A DNA stretch of 64,000 bases from Phycisphaeraceae bacterium (GTDB taxonomy: Bacteria > Planctomycetota > Phycisphaerae > Phycisphaerales > UBA1924). The stretch spans positions 620,001 to 684,000 of the forward strand of contig JACKHC010000001.1 of the NCBI GenBank assembly GCA_020639235.1, read 5' to 3'. Of the stretch, positions 8,903 to 17,409 are shown in pieces; position 1 is the stretch's first letter; each line of letters starts with the position of its first letter. The notes under the pieces were generated by a model. That model did no database searches, was not told the DNA's origin, and worked only from the letters and a program-made list of their open reading frames with translations. Position numbers and translations under genes: made by a program.

Positions 8903-8952
8903 GGGGTGAGGGTAGCAGGGTGCGGGACCGGGGGGCGTAGCGGATCGGGCGT

Positions 8953-9927
8953 GTGTTGGATAGTGTTGAGGGTGTGAGCGAGCGGCGGACGAGTGCTAGC
9001 GAGACGGCGTTGACCATCGGGAACTTCGATGGGTGTCATGTCGGTCACGGGGCACTGGTGCGTAAGGCGCGGGCGTTGGTCGGGAGCGGGGGTCGTGTTG
9101 TTGCGATGTGTTTCTGGCCGCACCCGACGGCTGTGTTGCGTCCCGAGTCGGCGGCGCCGGTGTTGTCGACGTTCGAGCGTCGTGAGCGGCTTCTTCGCGA
9201 GATGGGCGCGGATGAGGTGGTCCGGCTGGAGCCGACACCGGCGTTGCTGGGGATGACGCCCGAAGCGTTTGTCTCGGGTGTGATCGCGGGGACTGGTGCA
9301 ACGCATGTGGTGGAGGGCGGGGACTTCCGATTCGGGAAGGGGCGGGCGGGAGATGTCGGGACGCTGGCGGCGCTGGGGCGATCGCATGGGTTTGAGGTGC
9401 ATGTGGTGGAGACTGTTGAGGTTTCCATGAGCGACCAGCAGATCGCGCCGGCTTCGAGTTCGCTCGTGCGATGGCTTGTGTCGAACGGGCGCGTCGAGGA
9501 CGCGGCGCGTGTGCTTGGGCGGGGGTATGTGATCGACGGTGTGGTGGAGCGGGGTGACCGGCGGGGCAGAGAGATCGGATTCCCGACGGCGAATGTGCGG
9601 ACGGGGTGCCTGCCGCCGATGGAGGGGATCTACGCGGGGCTGGTGCATCTTGAAGATGGGCGGTCGATGACGGGCGCGATCCATGTGGGTCGGCGATTGA
9701 CCTTTGATGATCCGCGGGCGACGGTCGAGGCGTTCGTGCTGGATTGGGGCGGCCCTGTCGCGGAGGGTCGCGAGGAGTACGGGTGGAAGATCGCGGTTGA
9801 GTTCCGATTCTGGGTTCGGGATCAGTTGAAGTTCGCGGGCATTGAGCCGTTGGTGGAGCAGATGCGGCGGGATGTGGCGCGGGTGGGCGAGATGATGAGC
9901 GGTCTGGCGCAGGGAGTCGGCGCGTGA
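8953..9927 (+). CDS. ribF: Bifunctional riboflavin kinase/FMN adenylyltransferase
   Basis: RibF makes FMN and FAD from riboflavin. The N-terminal adenylyltransferase has TIGNFDGCHVGH (the usual GxFDGVHxGH with Cys in place of Val) and the PxxxL/F pattern CFWPHPTAVLRP. The second conserved stretch ISSSxIR appears here as PASSSLVRWLVSNG. The C-terminal flavokinase has GRGYVIDGVVERGDRRGREI followed by GFPTANV, with the Mg/ATP Thr and Asn. Total length of 324 residues is normal. The GTG at 8953 is the longest start; a GTG at 8974 also fits because the conserved fold begins only near residue 18. It is the first gene of a run with the DHH phosphoesterase and methyltransferase. Confidence 0.92.
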   Translation: MLDSVEGVSERRTSASETALTIGNFDGCHVGHGALVRKARALVGSGGRVVAMCFWPHPTAVLRPESAAPVLSTFERRERLLREMGADEVVRLEPTPALLGMTPEAFVSGVIAGTGATHVVEGGDFRFGKGRAGDVGTLAALGRSHGFEVHVVETVEVSMSDQQIAPASSSLVRWLVSNGRVEDAARVLGRGYVIDGVVERGDRRGREIGFPTANVRTGCLPPMEGIYAGLVHLEDGRSMTGAIHVGRRLTFDDPRATVEAFVLDWGGPVAEGREEYGWKIAVEFRFWVRDQLKFAGIEPLVEQMRRDVARVGEMMSGLAQGVGA

Positions 9928-10964
9928 GCGAGCATGCGTGGGAGTCGAACGCGGGGGTTGCGGATGTGGTCGCGAGGTTGCGCGCCGCGAGGCGAGTCGC
10001 TTTGTTCACGCACCTGAAGCCGGACGGCGATGCTGTTGGTTCGACGCTGGCGTTGGCGCGGGCGCTGGTGCGGGTGGGGAAGTTCGCGACGCCCGTGTAT
10101 CTGGAGCCGTGGTCGGCGCGGTTTGATGCGATCGTGGGGGTGACGGATGTAATTCACGAGCGCGCGGGTTGGGAGGAAGATGCGCGGGTGCGTGACGCGG
10201 ACCTCGTGGTGGTGTGCGATACGGGTTCGTGGGGACAGATCGCGGGGGCGCGGGCGTTCGTGGAGGCGCGGCGTGATCGGGTGGTGATCATTGATCATCA
10301 TGCGCACGGGGATGGCGAGATGGCGGCGGTGCGGTTGATCGATACGGGCGCGGCGGCGGCGTGCGAGATCGCGGCGAAGGTGTGCTGCGGCCTGCTCGGG
10401 GTTGAAGCGGTCCGGATGCCGGTGGATGTGGGCGAGGCGCTGTACCTGGGTATCTCGACGGACACCGGGTGGTTCCGGTACTCGAACACGACGCGCGCCA
10501 CGATGATGCTTGCGGCGGACTTGATCGCGGCTGGCGTGCGCGCCAACGAGTTGTATCAGGCGGTGGAGCAGAGCGACACGGAGGGGCGTGTGCGGCTCAT
10601 CGGGCGCGCGGTGGAGGGGATGGAGATTCTGGATGACGGCGCGCTGGCGCTGATGACGGTGCGGCAGAGGGATTTGCGTGAGTGCGGGGCGAGTCTGGAT
10701 GAGGCGGGCGGGCTGACCGACTTGCCGCAGATGATCGGGAGCGTGCGGGTGGTTGCGGTTCTGATCGAGCAGGAGGACGGTACGACAAAGATCAGTCTGC
10801 GGAGCAAGGCGGAGGCGCCGGGGATGACTGATGTTGTGGATGTAAACAAGGCGGCGCAGACATTGGGTGGCGGCGGGCATAAGCACGCCGCGGGCGCGCG
10901 GCTGGATGTGGGTGTGGACGCGGCGCGGGGAAGGGTGCTGGCGGCGATCGAAGGGGAGATGTGA
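9924..10964 (+). CDS. nrnA: DHH-family phosphoesterase, NrnA-like (nanoRNase/pAp phosphatase)
   Basis: A 346-residue DHH/DHHA1 protein. The metal-binding motifs are in order: THLKPDGDAVGST (motif I), VVVCDTGSW (II), VIIDHHAHGD (III, the DHH box) and GISTDTGWFRYS (IV). The C-terminal DHHA1 substrate motif GGGGHKHAAGA is intact. NrnA enzymes degrade short oligoribonucleotides and dephosphorylate pAp. The GTG start overlaps the ribF stop by 4 nt, an arrangement suited to translational coupling. No separate Orn was seen in the window, which would fit NrnA as the nanoRNase, but this cannot be generalised to the genome. Confidence 0.88.
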   Translation: MSEHAWESNAGVADVVARLRAARRVALFTHLKPDGDAVGSTLALARALVRVGKFATPVYLEPWSARFDAIVGVTDVIHERAGWEEDARVRDADLVVVCDTGSWGQIAGARAFVEARRDRVVIIDHHAHGDGEMAAVRLIDTGAAAACEIAAKVCCGLLGVEAVRMPVDVGEALYLGISTDTGWFRYSNTTRATMMLAADLIAAGVRANELYQAVEQSDTEGRVRLIGRAVEGMEILDDGALALMTVRQRDLRECGASLDEAGGLTDLPQMIGSVRVVAVLIEQEDGTTKISLRSKAEAPGMTDVVDVNKAAQTLGGGGHKHAAGARLDVGVDAARGRVLAAIEGEM

Positions 10965-11731
10965 TGCAGCCGGCGCGGATGCGTGGCGGGCGGGGTGATG
11001 AGGAACGGCCTCAGAGGCGCGGCAAGCCGCCGCTGCGTGTGTTTACGACGACTCTTTGGGAGTACCCGAGCCAGCACTACGGCAAGGGGATGCAGGGCGA
11101 CAAGAACTACGTGGGGGCGACGCCGAGTTGGGTGATCTGGCAGTTGCTGACGCGGTACACGCGCGAGGGGGATGTTGTGCTGGATCCGATGTGCGGGTCG
11201 GGGACGACGCTGGATGTGTGCAAGGATTTGAGGCGCGAGGGCGTGGGGTTTGATGTGTCGCCGAGCCGGGCGGATATCAGGCAGGCGGATGCGCGGCAGA
11301 TTCCGATGGCGGACGGTTCGGTGGACTTTGTGTTTGTTGATCCGCCCTATTCGACGCACGTGGACTATTCGGATGATCCGAGGTGCATCGGGAAGCTTGA
11401 CGCGGGCGGGGAGGATGGTGGGGCGGCGTACTACGCGGCGATGGGGCTGGTGATCGGCGAGATGTACCGGGTGATGAAGGATCGCAGGTACATGGGTCTG
11501 TATGTGTCGGACTCGTTCAAGAAGGGGCGGCCCTTCATGCCCATCGGGTTCGAGTTGTTCTCGATGATGCGGGAACGGTTCAAGGCGGTGGACATCATCG
11601 CTGTGGCGCGCGGGAACGCGAAACTCGGGCGGGGGAACTGGCACAAGAGCGCGGAGGAGGGGAACTATTTTCTGCGGGGGTTCAACTATCTGTTCATCAT
11701 GAAGAAGGAGGCGGGGGGCGCGGGGGCGTGA
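10961..11731 (+). CDS. Orphan DNA methyltransferase (N4-cytosine/N6-adenine type)
   Basis: A 256-residue AdoMet-dependent amino-methyltransferase. Motif X-like sequence (NYVGATPSWVIWQLL) is followed by motif I VLDPMCGSGTT, which binds AdoMet, and motif IV FVDPPYS, which binds the target amino group. No large target-recognition region lies between I and IV, and the protein is shorter than most restriction-modification enzymes. No restriction endonuclease gene is nearby; it is the third gene of a housekeeping run, overlapping nrnA by 4 nt. It could be a solitary DNA methylase or act on RNA. The base and site modified cannot be told from sequence. Confidence 0.75.
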   Translation: MMQPARMRGGRGDEERPQRRGKPPLRVFTTTLWEYPSQHYGKGMQGDKNYVGATPSWVIWQLLTRYTREGDVVLDPMCGSGTTLDVCKDLRREGVGFDVSPSRADIRQADARQIPMADGSVDFVFVDPPYSTHVDYSDDPRCIGKLDAGGEDGGAAYYAAMGLVIGEMYRVMKDRRYMGLYVSDSFKKGRPFMPIGFELFSMMRERFKAVDIIAVARGNAKLGRGNWHKSAEEGNYFLRGFNYLFIMKKEAGGAGA

Positions 11732-11902
11732 GCCCGGCAGCGGGTGGGGGCGTGGGGGGCGAAAGTCCCTGTGAAAACGGGGGGTTTGGGATTGCCAGCG
11801 TGGATCGGTGTGTCATATTGGAGGGTGCGGGCTGGGTGCGCGCTTGCGGAGGCGGTGCGTCGGTTCGTTGTCTGGAAATGCTCTCACCTGGGAGATTTGG
11901 AA

Positions 11903-12997
11903 ATGAAGACTGGTCGGACGATTCAAGCGATTGGGATGGCGGTGTTCGCGGGGTTGCTGGCGGCGCTGCCGAGCGGGGCGCTGGGCGAGGGCGCGCCGGA
12001 GGCGCGCGCGGTTGAGTTCATTCCGGACGGGCACATCGACGGCGAGTTGCGTGACGCGGGACGGCTGGTTCGTCTGGACTCGATCGGCGTGATGCATGTG
12101 ACCTCGACGGGGCAGGTGATCGAGGTGGACCCGACATCGGTGCAGGGATCGCAGCCGCAGTTCGTGTCCACGCATACGGATGCTGATTTCACGGGCGGCT
12201 CCTACATCGCTCAGGCGGGCTTCGCGGAGAACGAGTATGCCGCCGCGACCTACAACATTCCCAATAGTCTGTTCCCGATTCGGATTGATCTCGCGGAGAT
12301 GATCTTCGTGACATCGGCCGCGAACCAGCCGACCACGACGCAGTGGGGGATTCAGATCTGGGATGGCGTTCCCACCGACGGTCAGTCGGCGCTTATTGCG
12401 AGCTACGACTCGATCAACGACTTTCTCCCGCCGATCCAGTTGCCTCCGGGCACCAACGGTGTGAATGTGTTGTTCCAGGTCGATCCGAATGATCCGGAGC
12501 AAATCATTATTCTCAAGGACCCGAACCTCGGGCCGAATGACGATCATCAGGTGACATTGGCGTACGGCGTGCTCGATCACAACAATCAGACGCAGAACCC
12601 GTGTGTGAGTCCGCCGCCCAATTGCTGCAACGCGTTCCCCGCGACGGATGTGAGCGGCTTGGCGGTCAGCACGCTCAACTGGGTCAAGGCGGTGGATTGC
12701 GGCCCGCCACTGTTCGGGTGCCCATCGAACGGGTGGTTCCGGTTCAGTCAGATCGGTTCGATATGCCGACCGAGCGGCGACTGGGTGATGCGGCTCACCT
12801 GGAGTTCATTCAATGAGCCGTGCCTGGGCGACGCGAACGGCGACCAAATCGTGAATGTCGACGATCTGAATGTCGTGCTGGCGAACTGGTTCACGCCGCA
12901 GATCAGCGGCACGAACGGCGATCTCAACGGGAACGGATTTGTGACAGTTGACGATCTGAACATCGTGCTGAGCAACTTCAGCCACAACTGCTCGTGA
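11903..12997 (+). CDS. Secreted protein with C-terminal dockerin-like repeats
   Basis: Begins MKTGRTIQAIGMAVFAGLLA, a Sec signal peptide with likely cleavage near GALGEGA. The central 270 residues are a beta-rich region without a family I recognise. The C-terminus holds two dockerin-like calcium-binding repeats, GDANGDQIVNVDDLNVVLAN and GDLNGNGFVTVDDLNIVLSN, spaced about 24 residues apart. ATG 11903 is chosen over the longer open frame because GGGAG precedes it by about 8 nt and it starts at the signal peptide. It stands alone, with a terminator hairpin 25 nt after the stop. In planctomycetes such repeats occur without cellulosomes, so the partner is unknown. Confidence 0.8.
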   Translation: MKTGRTIQAIGMAVFAGLLAALPSGALGEGAPEARAVEFIPDGHIDGELRDAGRLVRLDSIGVMHVTSTGQVIEVDPTSVQGSQPQFVSTHTDADFTGGSYIAQAGFAENEYAAATYNIPNSLFPIRIDLAEMIFVTSAANQPTTTQWGIQIWDGVPTDGQSALIASYDSINDFLPPIQLPPGTNGVNVLFQVDPNDPEQIIILKDPNLGPNDDHQVTLAYGVLDHNNQTQNPCVSPPPNCCNAFPATDVSGLAVSTLNWVKAVDCGPPLFGCPSNGWFRFSQIGSICRPSGDWVMRLTWSSFNEPCLGDANGDQIVNVDDLNVVLANWFTPQISGTNGDLNGNGFVTVDDLNIVLSNFSHNCS

Positions 12998-13022
12998 TTT
13001 GAGTGCGACATCCGAGAACGAC

Positions 13023-13057
13023 AACGGGCGGCCCGCGCAGGTCGCCCGTTTCTTTTG
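13023..13057 (+). terminator. Rho-independent terminator after dockerin-like gene
   Basis: GC stem ACGGGCG-GCC pairing with GGT-CGCCCGT around a short loop, followed by TTTCTTTT. It lies just after the dockerin-like stop and just before the end of the converging DUF1501 gene. Confidence 0.75.
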
Positions 13058-13077
13058 ATCTGCTTCTGAATGTGATG

Positions 13078-14430
13078 TCAGGTCTTAGAGAGGACCTTGG
13101 TGGGTTTGAACTGCTCTCCCAGGACCTTCTTCGCGTCGGACTTCATCCATGAGGCGAGGACATCGGTGTAGACGGAGCGGAAGTCGGTGTGGAACTTGAG
13201 ATCGCCGTCGTCGAGGTCGGTGAGTGAGGGGTGTTTGCCGTGGACGCCGGCGTGGACCATGGGCCCGAAGAAGAACATGGGTGCTGCGGTGCCGTGATCG
13301 GTGCCGCCCGAACCGTTCTGCGCGACGCGTCGGCCGAACTCTGAGAAGGACATGGTGAGGACGCGGGAGTCGTTGCCCTGGGCCTTGAGGTCGGCGTAGA
13401 AGGCGTTGACCGATGATGCGAACTGGCTCATGAGGTTGGCGTGGCGTCCGTTGGCGGCGCCCTGTCCGGCGTGGGTGTCGAAGCCGCCGAGCGTGACGTA
13501 GTAGACGCGGGTTTCGAGCCCGGCGCGGATCATGGCTGCGACCATGGCGAGCTGGCGGGCGAGGTCGTTGCCGGGATAGGCGACGAGCGGCCGGGAGTCG
13601 ACGGCCTTGCGGATCTGGTCGGAGGCGAGTTGGGCGTCGAGCGCGGTGCGCATGAGGAACTGCGCGTTGGGGTTGTGGGCGAGGTCCTCGTCGGTCTCGG
13701 CGTTGGTGATCTCCATGTAGGGCGCTTCGAGGGAGTCGTGGAGGTCGAGCCCTGTCCAGCGGAAGAGATCGGGGGTCTCGAAAGCGATGGGCTTGTAGAG
13801 GCGGCCCTGCATGGCGAGCGGCGCGGCGCGGCCGATGGCGATGCCGGATGTGCCGGCGATTTCCTTGTGCGCTTCGCCGGCCGCGCCCGCCCCCCCCGCC
13901 CCCCCCGCCCCCCCCGCCCCCCCCGGTGCTCCCTGGCATTCGTTGTCGAAGTATTTGCCGAGCCAGCCGTCGCCGGTGCCCGAGGTGTCGGCGGTGTGCC
14001 AGATGTCCATGGAAGCGAAGTGCGAGCGGTTGGGGTTGGGATATCCGACGCCCTGAACGACGGCGCAGAGGCCGCTGTCGTAGAGTTCCTTGATGCCGTT
14101 AAGTTGCGGGTGGAGCCCGACGCCCGAGCCCTTGGCGAGTTGGAGGACTTCGCGTTCGGGGATACCGATGGTCTGGCGTGCGCGGTAGTACTGCGGGTCG
14201 GAGAAGGGGATGACGGTGTTGAGGCCGTCGTTGCCGCCGCCGAGTTGGACGACGACGAGGATGCGGTCTTCGGGGACGCCGGGGCGCGATGTGAGCGCAT
14301 CGTCTGGGCGCATCATGGCGAACGCCGAGCGCTGGAGGAAGCAGGGGATGGTGGTCGCGGCGGAGGCGAGGGTCATGCCCCGCATGAGGAAGGCGCGGCG
14401 TGTGTAAGCGCTTGAGTTGTGGAGATCCAT
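13078..14430 (-). CDS. DUF1501 family secreted protein (Tat-type signal)
   Basis: A 450-residue protein starting MDLHNSSAYTRRAFLMRGMT, a twin-arginine-like signal followed by a hydrophobic stretch. The DUF1501 signature ILVVVQLGGGNDGLN is present near residue 50, then NRSHFASMDIWHTAD, VYYVTLGGFDTHAGQ, SFSEFGRRVAQN and GGTDHGTAAPMFFFG. This order is that of the sulfatase-like DUF1501 fold. The exact reaction is unknown. It is 11 nt downstream of a DUF1800 gene, a pairing seen widely in planctomycetes and other bacteria. Residues about 168-182 are a Gly-Gly-Ala run encoded by a pure G/C repeat (13889-13924). The start at 14430 is set by the signal peptide; the longer open frame is antisense noise. 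Confidence 0.88.
   Translation of the reverse strand: MDLHNSSAYTRRAFLMRGMTLASAATTIPCFLQRSAFAMMRPDDALTSRPGVPEDRILVVVQLGGGNDGLNTVIPFSDPQYYRARQTIGIPEREVLQLAKGSGVGLHPQLNGIKELYDSGLCAVVQGVGYPNPNRSHFASMDIWHTADTSGTGDGWLGKYFDNECQGAPGGAGGAGGAGGAGAAGEAHKEIAGTSGIAIGRAAPLAMQGRLYKPIAFETPDLFRWTGLDLHDSLEAPYMEITNAETDEDLAHNPNAQFLMRTALDAQLASDQIRKAVDSRPLVAYPGNDLARQLAMVAAMIRAGLETRVYYVTLGGFDTHAGQGAANGRHANLMSQFASSVNAFYADLKAQGNDSRVLTMSFSEFGRRVAQNGSGGTDHGTAAPMFFFGPMVHAGVHGKHPSLTDLDDGDLKFHTDFRSVYTDVLASWMKSDAKKVLGEQFKPTKVLSKT
13889..13924. repeat. Four perfect 9-bp repeats (one G plus eight C) inside DUF1501 gene
   Basis: The + strand carries G followed by C8, four times in perfect register (Gs at 13889, 13898, 13907, 13916 and 13925). 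On the coding strand each unit reads Gly-Gly-Ala. Loss or gain of a unit keeps the frame, while slippage within a C8 run would shift it. Confidence 0.95.
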
Positions 14431-14441
14431 GGTGCGATCCT

Positions 14442-15971
14442 CTAGCAGAGTTGGTACTCGGGCATGGCGGTGATGAGCGCGAGGGCGCCGGTGAGAACGG
14501 GTGGCGTCATGCGCGAGCCGTGCTCGCGGGCGAAGTCGGCGATGGTGTCGATTCGCTGTCTGGGCGGTGTGCCCCCGAGCGCGAATCGGAGGAGGTAGGG
14601 CACGACGCGGTCGGGGTCGTGCTCGGCGCCGGGGTCGGCGGCGGCGAGGTCGGCGAGGAGAATGGTGGGGTCGTACTTCTCGACATTGGCCATGGCGTCG
14701 AAGCCGACGGGCGTCTTGCCGGTGAGCAGGTAGTTGAGGACGTTCTGGCGGACGTAGAGGGTGGAGGTGTTGATCCAAGGGCGGCCGACCTCCCATCCCT
14801 TGACGGAGGGCGGGAAGAAGACGTCCTGGCCCATGCGGTCGAGCGCGTCGGCGAGGAGGCCGAGGTCGCGCGCGGGCGTGCGCATGGATCGGATTGCGCC
14901 GACGATGAGTTCGACGGGCGATTTGATGCGCGAGACGGTGATGGCGGGGTCGTAGAAGTGCTGGGAGAGGAAGAGCTTTCGCAGGACGGGCGCGATGTCG
15001 TAGCGCGCTTTGAGCATCGTGGCCGCGAGTTGCTTGACGACGGAGTCGGCGGCCTTGGCCTCGGGGGATCCGGGCACGACGGGCGTGTCGGAGGCGAAGA
15101 AGCGGTAGATCTTGGAGCAGATGAACTCGGCGCACTGACGCTTGGCGAGGATGAGTTTGACGAAGTCGTCGCCGTCGTAGTTGCCCGACTTGCCGAAGAT
15201 GCGCTTGGCGGAGTCGTCGTGCAGGTTCTTGTTGAAGATGAAGGTGTTGAAGTCGAAGGAATACCCTGTGAGGGCGCGGGCGCCTTCCTTGATGTCGTCT
15301 TCGGTGTAGGCGCCCTCGCCCAGCGAGAAGAGTTCCATGATCTCGCGGGCGAGGTTCTCGTTGGGCGCGCCGCGGACATTGCGGTTGTTGTCGAGGTAGC
15401 GCAGCATCGCGGGGTCGCGGATGATCGCGAAGAGCAGTTCACCGAAGTTGCCCGCGGCGTGGGCGCGGAACAACTGGTTCTGCAGGAACATGTGGTAGGA
15501 GTTCTCGATGGTGCGGTAGGAGGTGGCGAAGTGGCCGTGCCAGAAGAGTGTGAGTTTTTCCTGGAGCGGGCGCGGCGTCTCGATCATGCGCTTGAGCCAC
15601 CAGCGCTGCATCGAGGCGGTCTGCTGGCGGTCGGCGCGCTCGCGGCGCTGGCGGTCTTCGCGGAAGCGGGCGACGGCGTTCTCGTCCTGGTTGCGCTGGG
15701 CGAGGCGGTAGGCCTGCAGTTCTTCTTCCGACGGCGGCTTCATGATGGAGGCCTCGAAGTCGGAGGCCTGCGGCTCGGGGTACGAGCCGACGGAGAAGTC
15801 GAGGAGGTGATCGACGGCGCGCTCGGGCCCCCAGTCGGCGAGCGTGCGGATCTGGTCGGGTGAGCCGCCGAAGCCGGCGCGCCAGAGGAGATGGCGGGCC
15901 TGGTCGTAGCCGAAGTCGGCCTTGGAGATGGAGGTGAGCGAGGTGGTGGGGGTGGTGGCGGTCTGCGGCAT
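14442..15971 (-). CDS. DUF1800 family protein
   Basis: A 509-residue protein with the DUF1800 pattern: ARHLLWRAGFGGSPDQI near residue 27, MQRWWLKRMIETPRPLQEKL, FWHGHFATSYRTIENSYHM, NENLAREIMELFSLGEGAYT, DDIKEGARALTGYSF, and later PSVKGWEVGRPWINTST. Genes of this family almost always sit beside a DUF1501 gene, as here (11 nt apart, same strand), so the products probably act together. Biochemical function is not established. No obvious signal peptide is present, unlike its partner. The start ATG at 15971 follows GGGAGGAACG. Confidence 0.88.
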   Translation of the reverse strand: MPQTATTPTTSLTSISKADFGYDQARHLLWRAGFGGSPDQIRTLADWGPERAVDHLLDFSVGSYPEPQASDFEASIMKPPSEEELQAYRLAQRNQDENAVARFREDRQRRERADRQQTASMQRWWLKRMIETPRPLQEKLTLFWHGHFATSYRTIENSYHMFLQNQLFRAHAAGNFGELLFAIIRDPAMLRYLDNNRNVRGAPNENLAREIMELFSLGEGAYTEDDIKEGARALTGYSFDFNTFIFNKNLHDDSAKRIFGKSGNYDGDDFVKLILAKRQCAEFICSKIYRFFASDTPVVPGSPEAKAADSVVKQLAATMLKARYDIAPVLRKLFLSQHFYDPAITVSRIKSPVELIVGAIRSMRTPARDLGLLADALDRMGQDVFFPPSVKGWEVGRPWINTSTLYVRQNVLNYLLTGKTPVGFDAMANVEKYDPTILLADLAAADPGAEHDPDRVVPYLLRFALGGTPPRQRIDTIADFAREHGSRMTPPVLTGALALITAMPEYQLC

Positions 15972-16139
15972 CGTTCCTCCCGACGGGTCGGTTCGGCGTC
16001 CGACGGCTCAACGCGGCGCACGGGGACGGATTGCACGAGGGGCCACTGGGAGTATTGGCCTGGTCCGGGCGCGTGTTGCAGAAGTTCGCAGCAAAAGCGC
16101 GGGTGGTCGCTTGGTTTGATGCGCAAGTTGGTGTTTTGT

Positions 16140-16958
16140 TCAGGCGAGGTCTGAGCCGAGGGGCGCGATGAAGGTCGTGCCGTGGCAGTCGAGTTCGAGG
16201 CGGCCGTCTTCGGAGAGGCCCTTGAGCGTGCCGCGTTTGAAGTCGCCCGTGGGGAGATGGATCTCGATGGTGCGTCCGATGCCGTGGAGGGCCTGGCGCG
16301 CTACGGCGATGGTCTGGTCGTCGGCACCGCGTGTGGTGGCGGCATGATGGAGGTTGGCGCGGAGTTCGCGCTCGAGGCGGGTCATGTCTACTGGTTGTTT
16401 GATCTCGTTGGAGAGCGATGTGGCGGGTCGGCGGAGGTCTTCGGGGAGTTCGGCGGGGTTGTTGTTGGCGTTCATGCCGACTCCGATAAGGAGGTAGGCG
16501 CGGCCCGCTTGCTGGATGATCTGGCAGATGTTGCCGCAGACTTTCTTCTCGTTGATGAGGATGTCGTTGGGCCACTTGAGGTTGATTCTGGGCCCGTGGC
16601 CGTGGTGCGATAGCGTGTTTCTGACGGTAAGGAGGCACGCGACGCCGACGCGGAGGGCGAGGCCCTTGATGAAGGATTGCAGGCCGCCATCGCCCGCCCC
16701 GATCGGCCAGGCGATGGTGGTCCAGAGGCCGCCGGGGGGTGAGTACCACTCGCGGGCGAAGCGGCCCCTGCCGGTGGACTGGGAGCGGGCGACATACATG
16801 ACTCCCGAGTCGGCCCCCCTCTCGCGGAGGTTTCCGGACTCAACGGCCTCTTTGGCGAGCGACATGGTGGAGTCGATGTCGCCCACATGCTCGATGGGCA
16901 GGACGCGATCGAGGGGGTCGAAACGGTTGGGGTGGGTCGTTCCGCTGGGCATTGGCAT
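16140..16958 (-). CDS. birA: Biotin--[acetyl-CoA-carboxylase] ligase
   Basis: A class I-type biotin protein ligase without an N-terminal DNA-binding domain. Visible motifs are STGRGRFAREWYSPPGGLW (the GRGRxG-like biotinoyl-AMP loop is GRGRFA here), INLKWPNDILI with the conserved KWPND, KVCGNICQI, and LIGVGMNANN. It loads biotin onto BCCP. The start is taken at 16958 (MPMPSGTTHP); 16952 is almost as likely, and neither has a strong Shine-Dalgarno. The upstream open frame extends to 17114 but overlaps the divergent small gene and has no family similarity. It shares a 73-bp upstream region with that gene. Confidence 0.88.
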   Translation of the reverse strand: MPMPSGTTHPNRFDPLDRVLPIEHVGDIDSTMSLAKEAVESGNLRERGADSGVMYVARSQSTGRGRFAREWYSPPGGLWTTIAWPIGAGDGGLQSFIKGLALRVGVACLLTVRNTLSHHGHGPRINLKWPNDILINEKKVCGNICQIIQQAGRAYLLIGVGMNANNNPAELPEDLRRPATSLSNEIKQPVDMTRLERELRANLHHAATTRGADDQTIAVARQALHGIGRTIEIHLPTGDFKRGTLKGLSEDGRLELDCHGTTFIAPLGSDLA

Positions 16959-17031
16959 CAGGATACGCACCGGGGATCGGGGTGCGGGTTGCCTGAGGGG
17001 GTCGGCGTGCCGATACTGATGGGGTAGACCC

Positions 17032-17409
17032 ATGAGCACGCAGACACCAGTTTGGACCTGTCCCGGCGCGAGTCGGGGGGGCGGGGGGCGTCCGATCGCT
17101 CCGGCGGGCGGCACGCTGCTGGCGGTGCTGATTCTGCTTGCGGTGCTCCCCAGCGCTGCGGCGGTTTCGTCTGGCGGTGCTGAGGCTGCGGCTTTGGCGA
17201 CGCTCGTCGAGGCGGCGCACGACTCTCGGTCGGAGGCCGTGGACGGGGGCGGGGAGGCGACACGGATTGAACGTCGCGTTGAGCATCGGATCCGTGCGCA
17301 AGCGTGCGTTGCCTCGCGGTTCGAGGCGATCGGCGTGATCGCGTTGCCGTCCTGGGGGATGGCGATGGCATCGCGGGGTCTTGGCGCTATGCCGCCGCCG
17401 GCTGTCTGA
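17032..17409 (+). CDS. Small secreted/membrane ORF upstream of secA, SecM-like candidate
   Basis: A 125-residue ORF with a strong hydrophobic segment at residues about 27-45 (TLLAVLILLAVLPSAAAV), which could be a signal peptide, then a charged region, then a tail ALPSWGMAMASRGLGAMPPP ending two residues later. I do not recognise a family. It lies 180 nt upstream of secA on the same strand. A secreted short peptide with a C-terminal Trp, Arg and Pro-rich end just ahead of secA is the layout of the E. coli arrest peptide SecM, whose tail also has W, then GIRAGP. Residue-level similarity is weak, so the regulatory role is a hypothesis. It could instead be a spurious or unrelated secreted protein. 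Confidence 0.45.
   Translation: MSTQTPVWTCPGASRGGGGRPIAPAGGTLLAVLILLAVLPSAAAVSSGGAEAAALATLVEAAHDSRSEAVDGGGEATRIERRVEHRIRAQACVASRFEAIGVIALPSWGMAMASRGLGAMPPPAV

Noticed and set aside
13889..13924. CRISPR or tandem repeat locus.
   Set aside because: Units are 9 bp, without spacers, and inside a coding gene; it is a low-complexity coding repeat.
16958..17114. Longer biotin ligase start at 17114.
   Set aside because: It would overlap the divergent small gene, adds a low-complexity Pro/Arg segment and no family residues.
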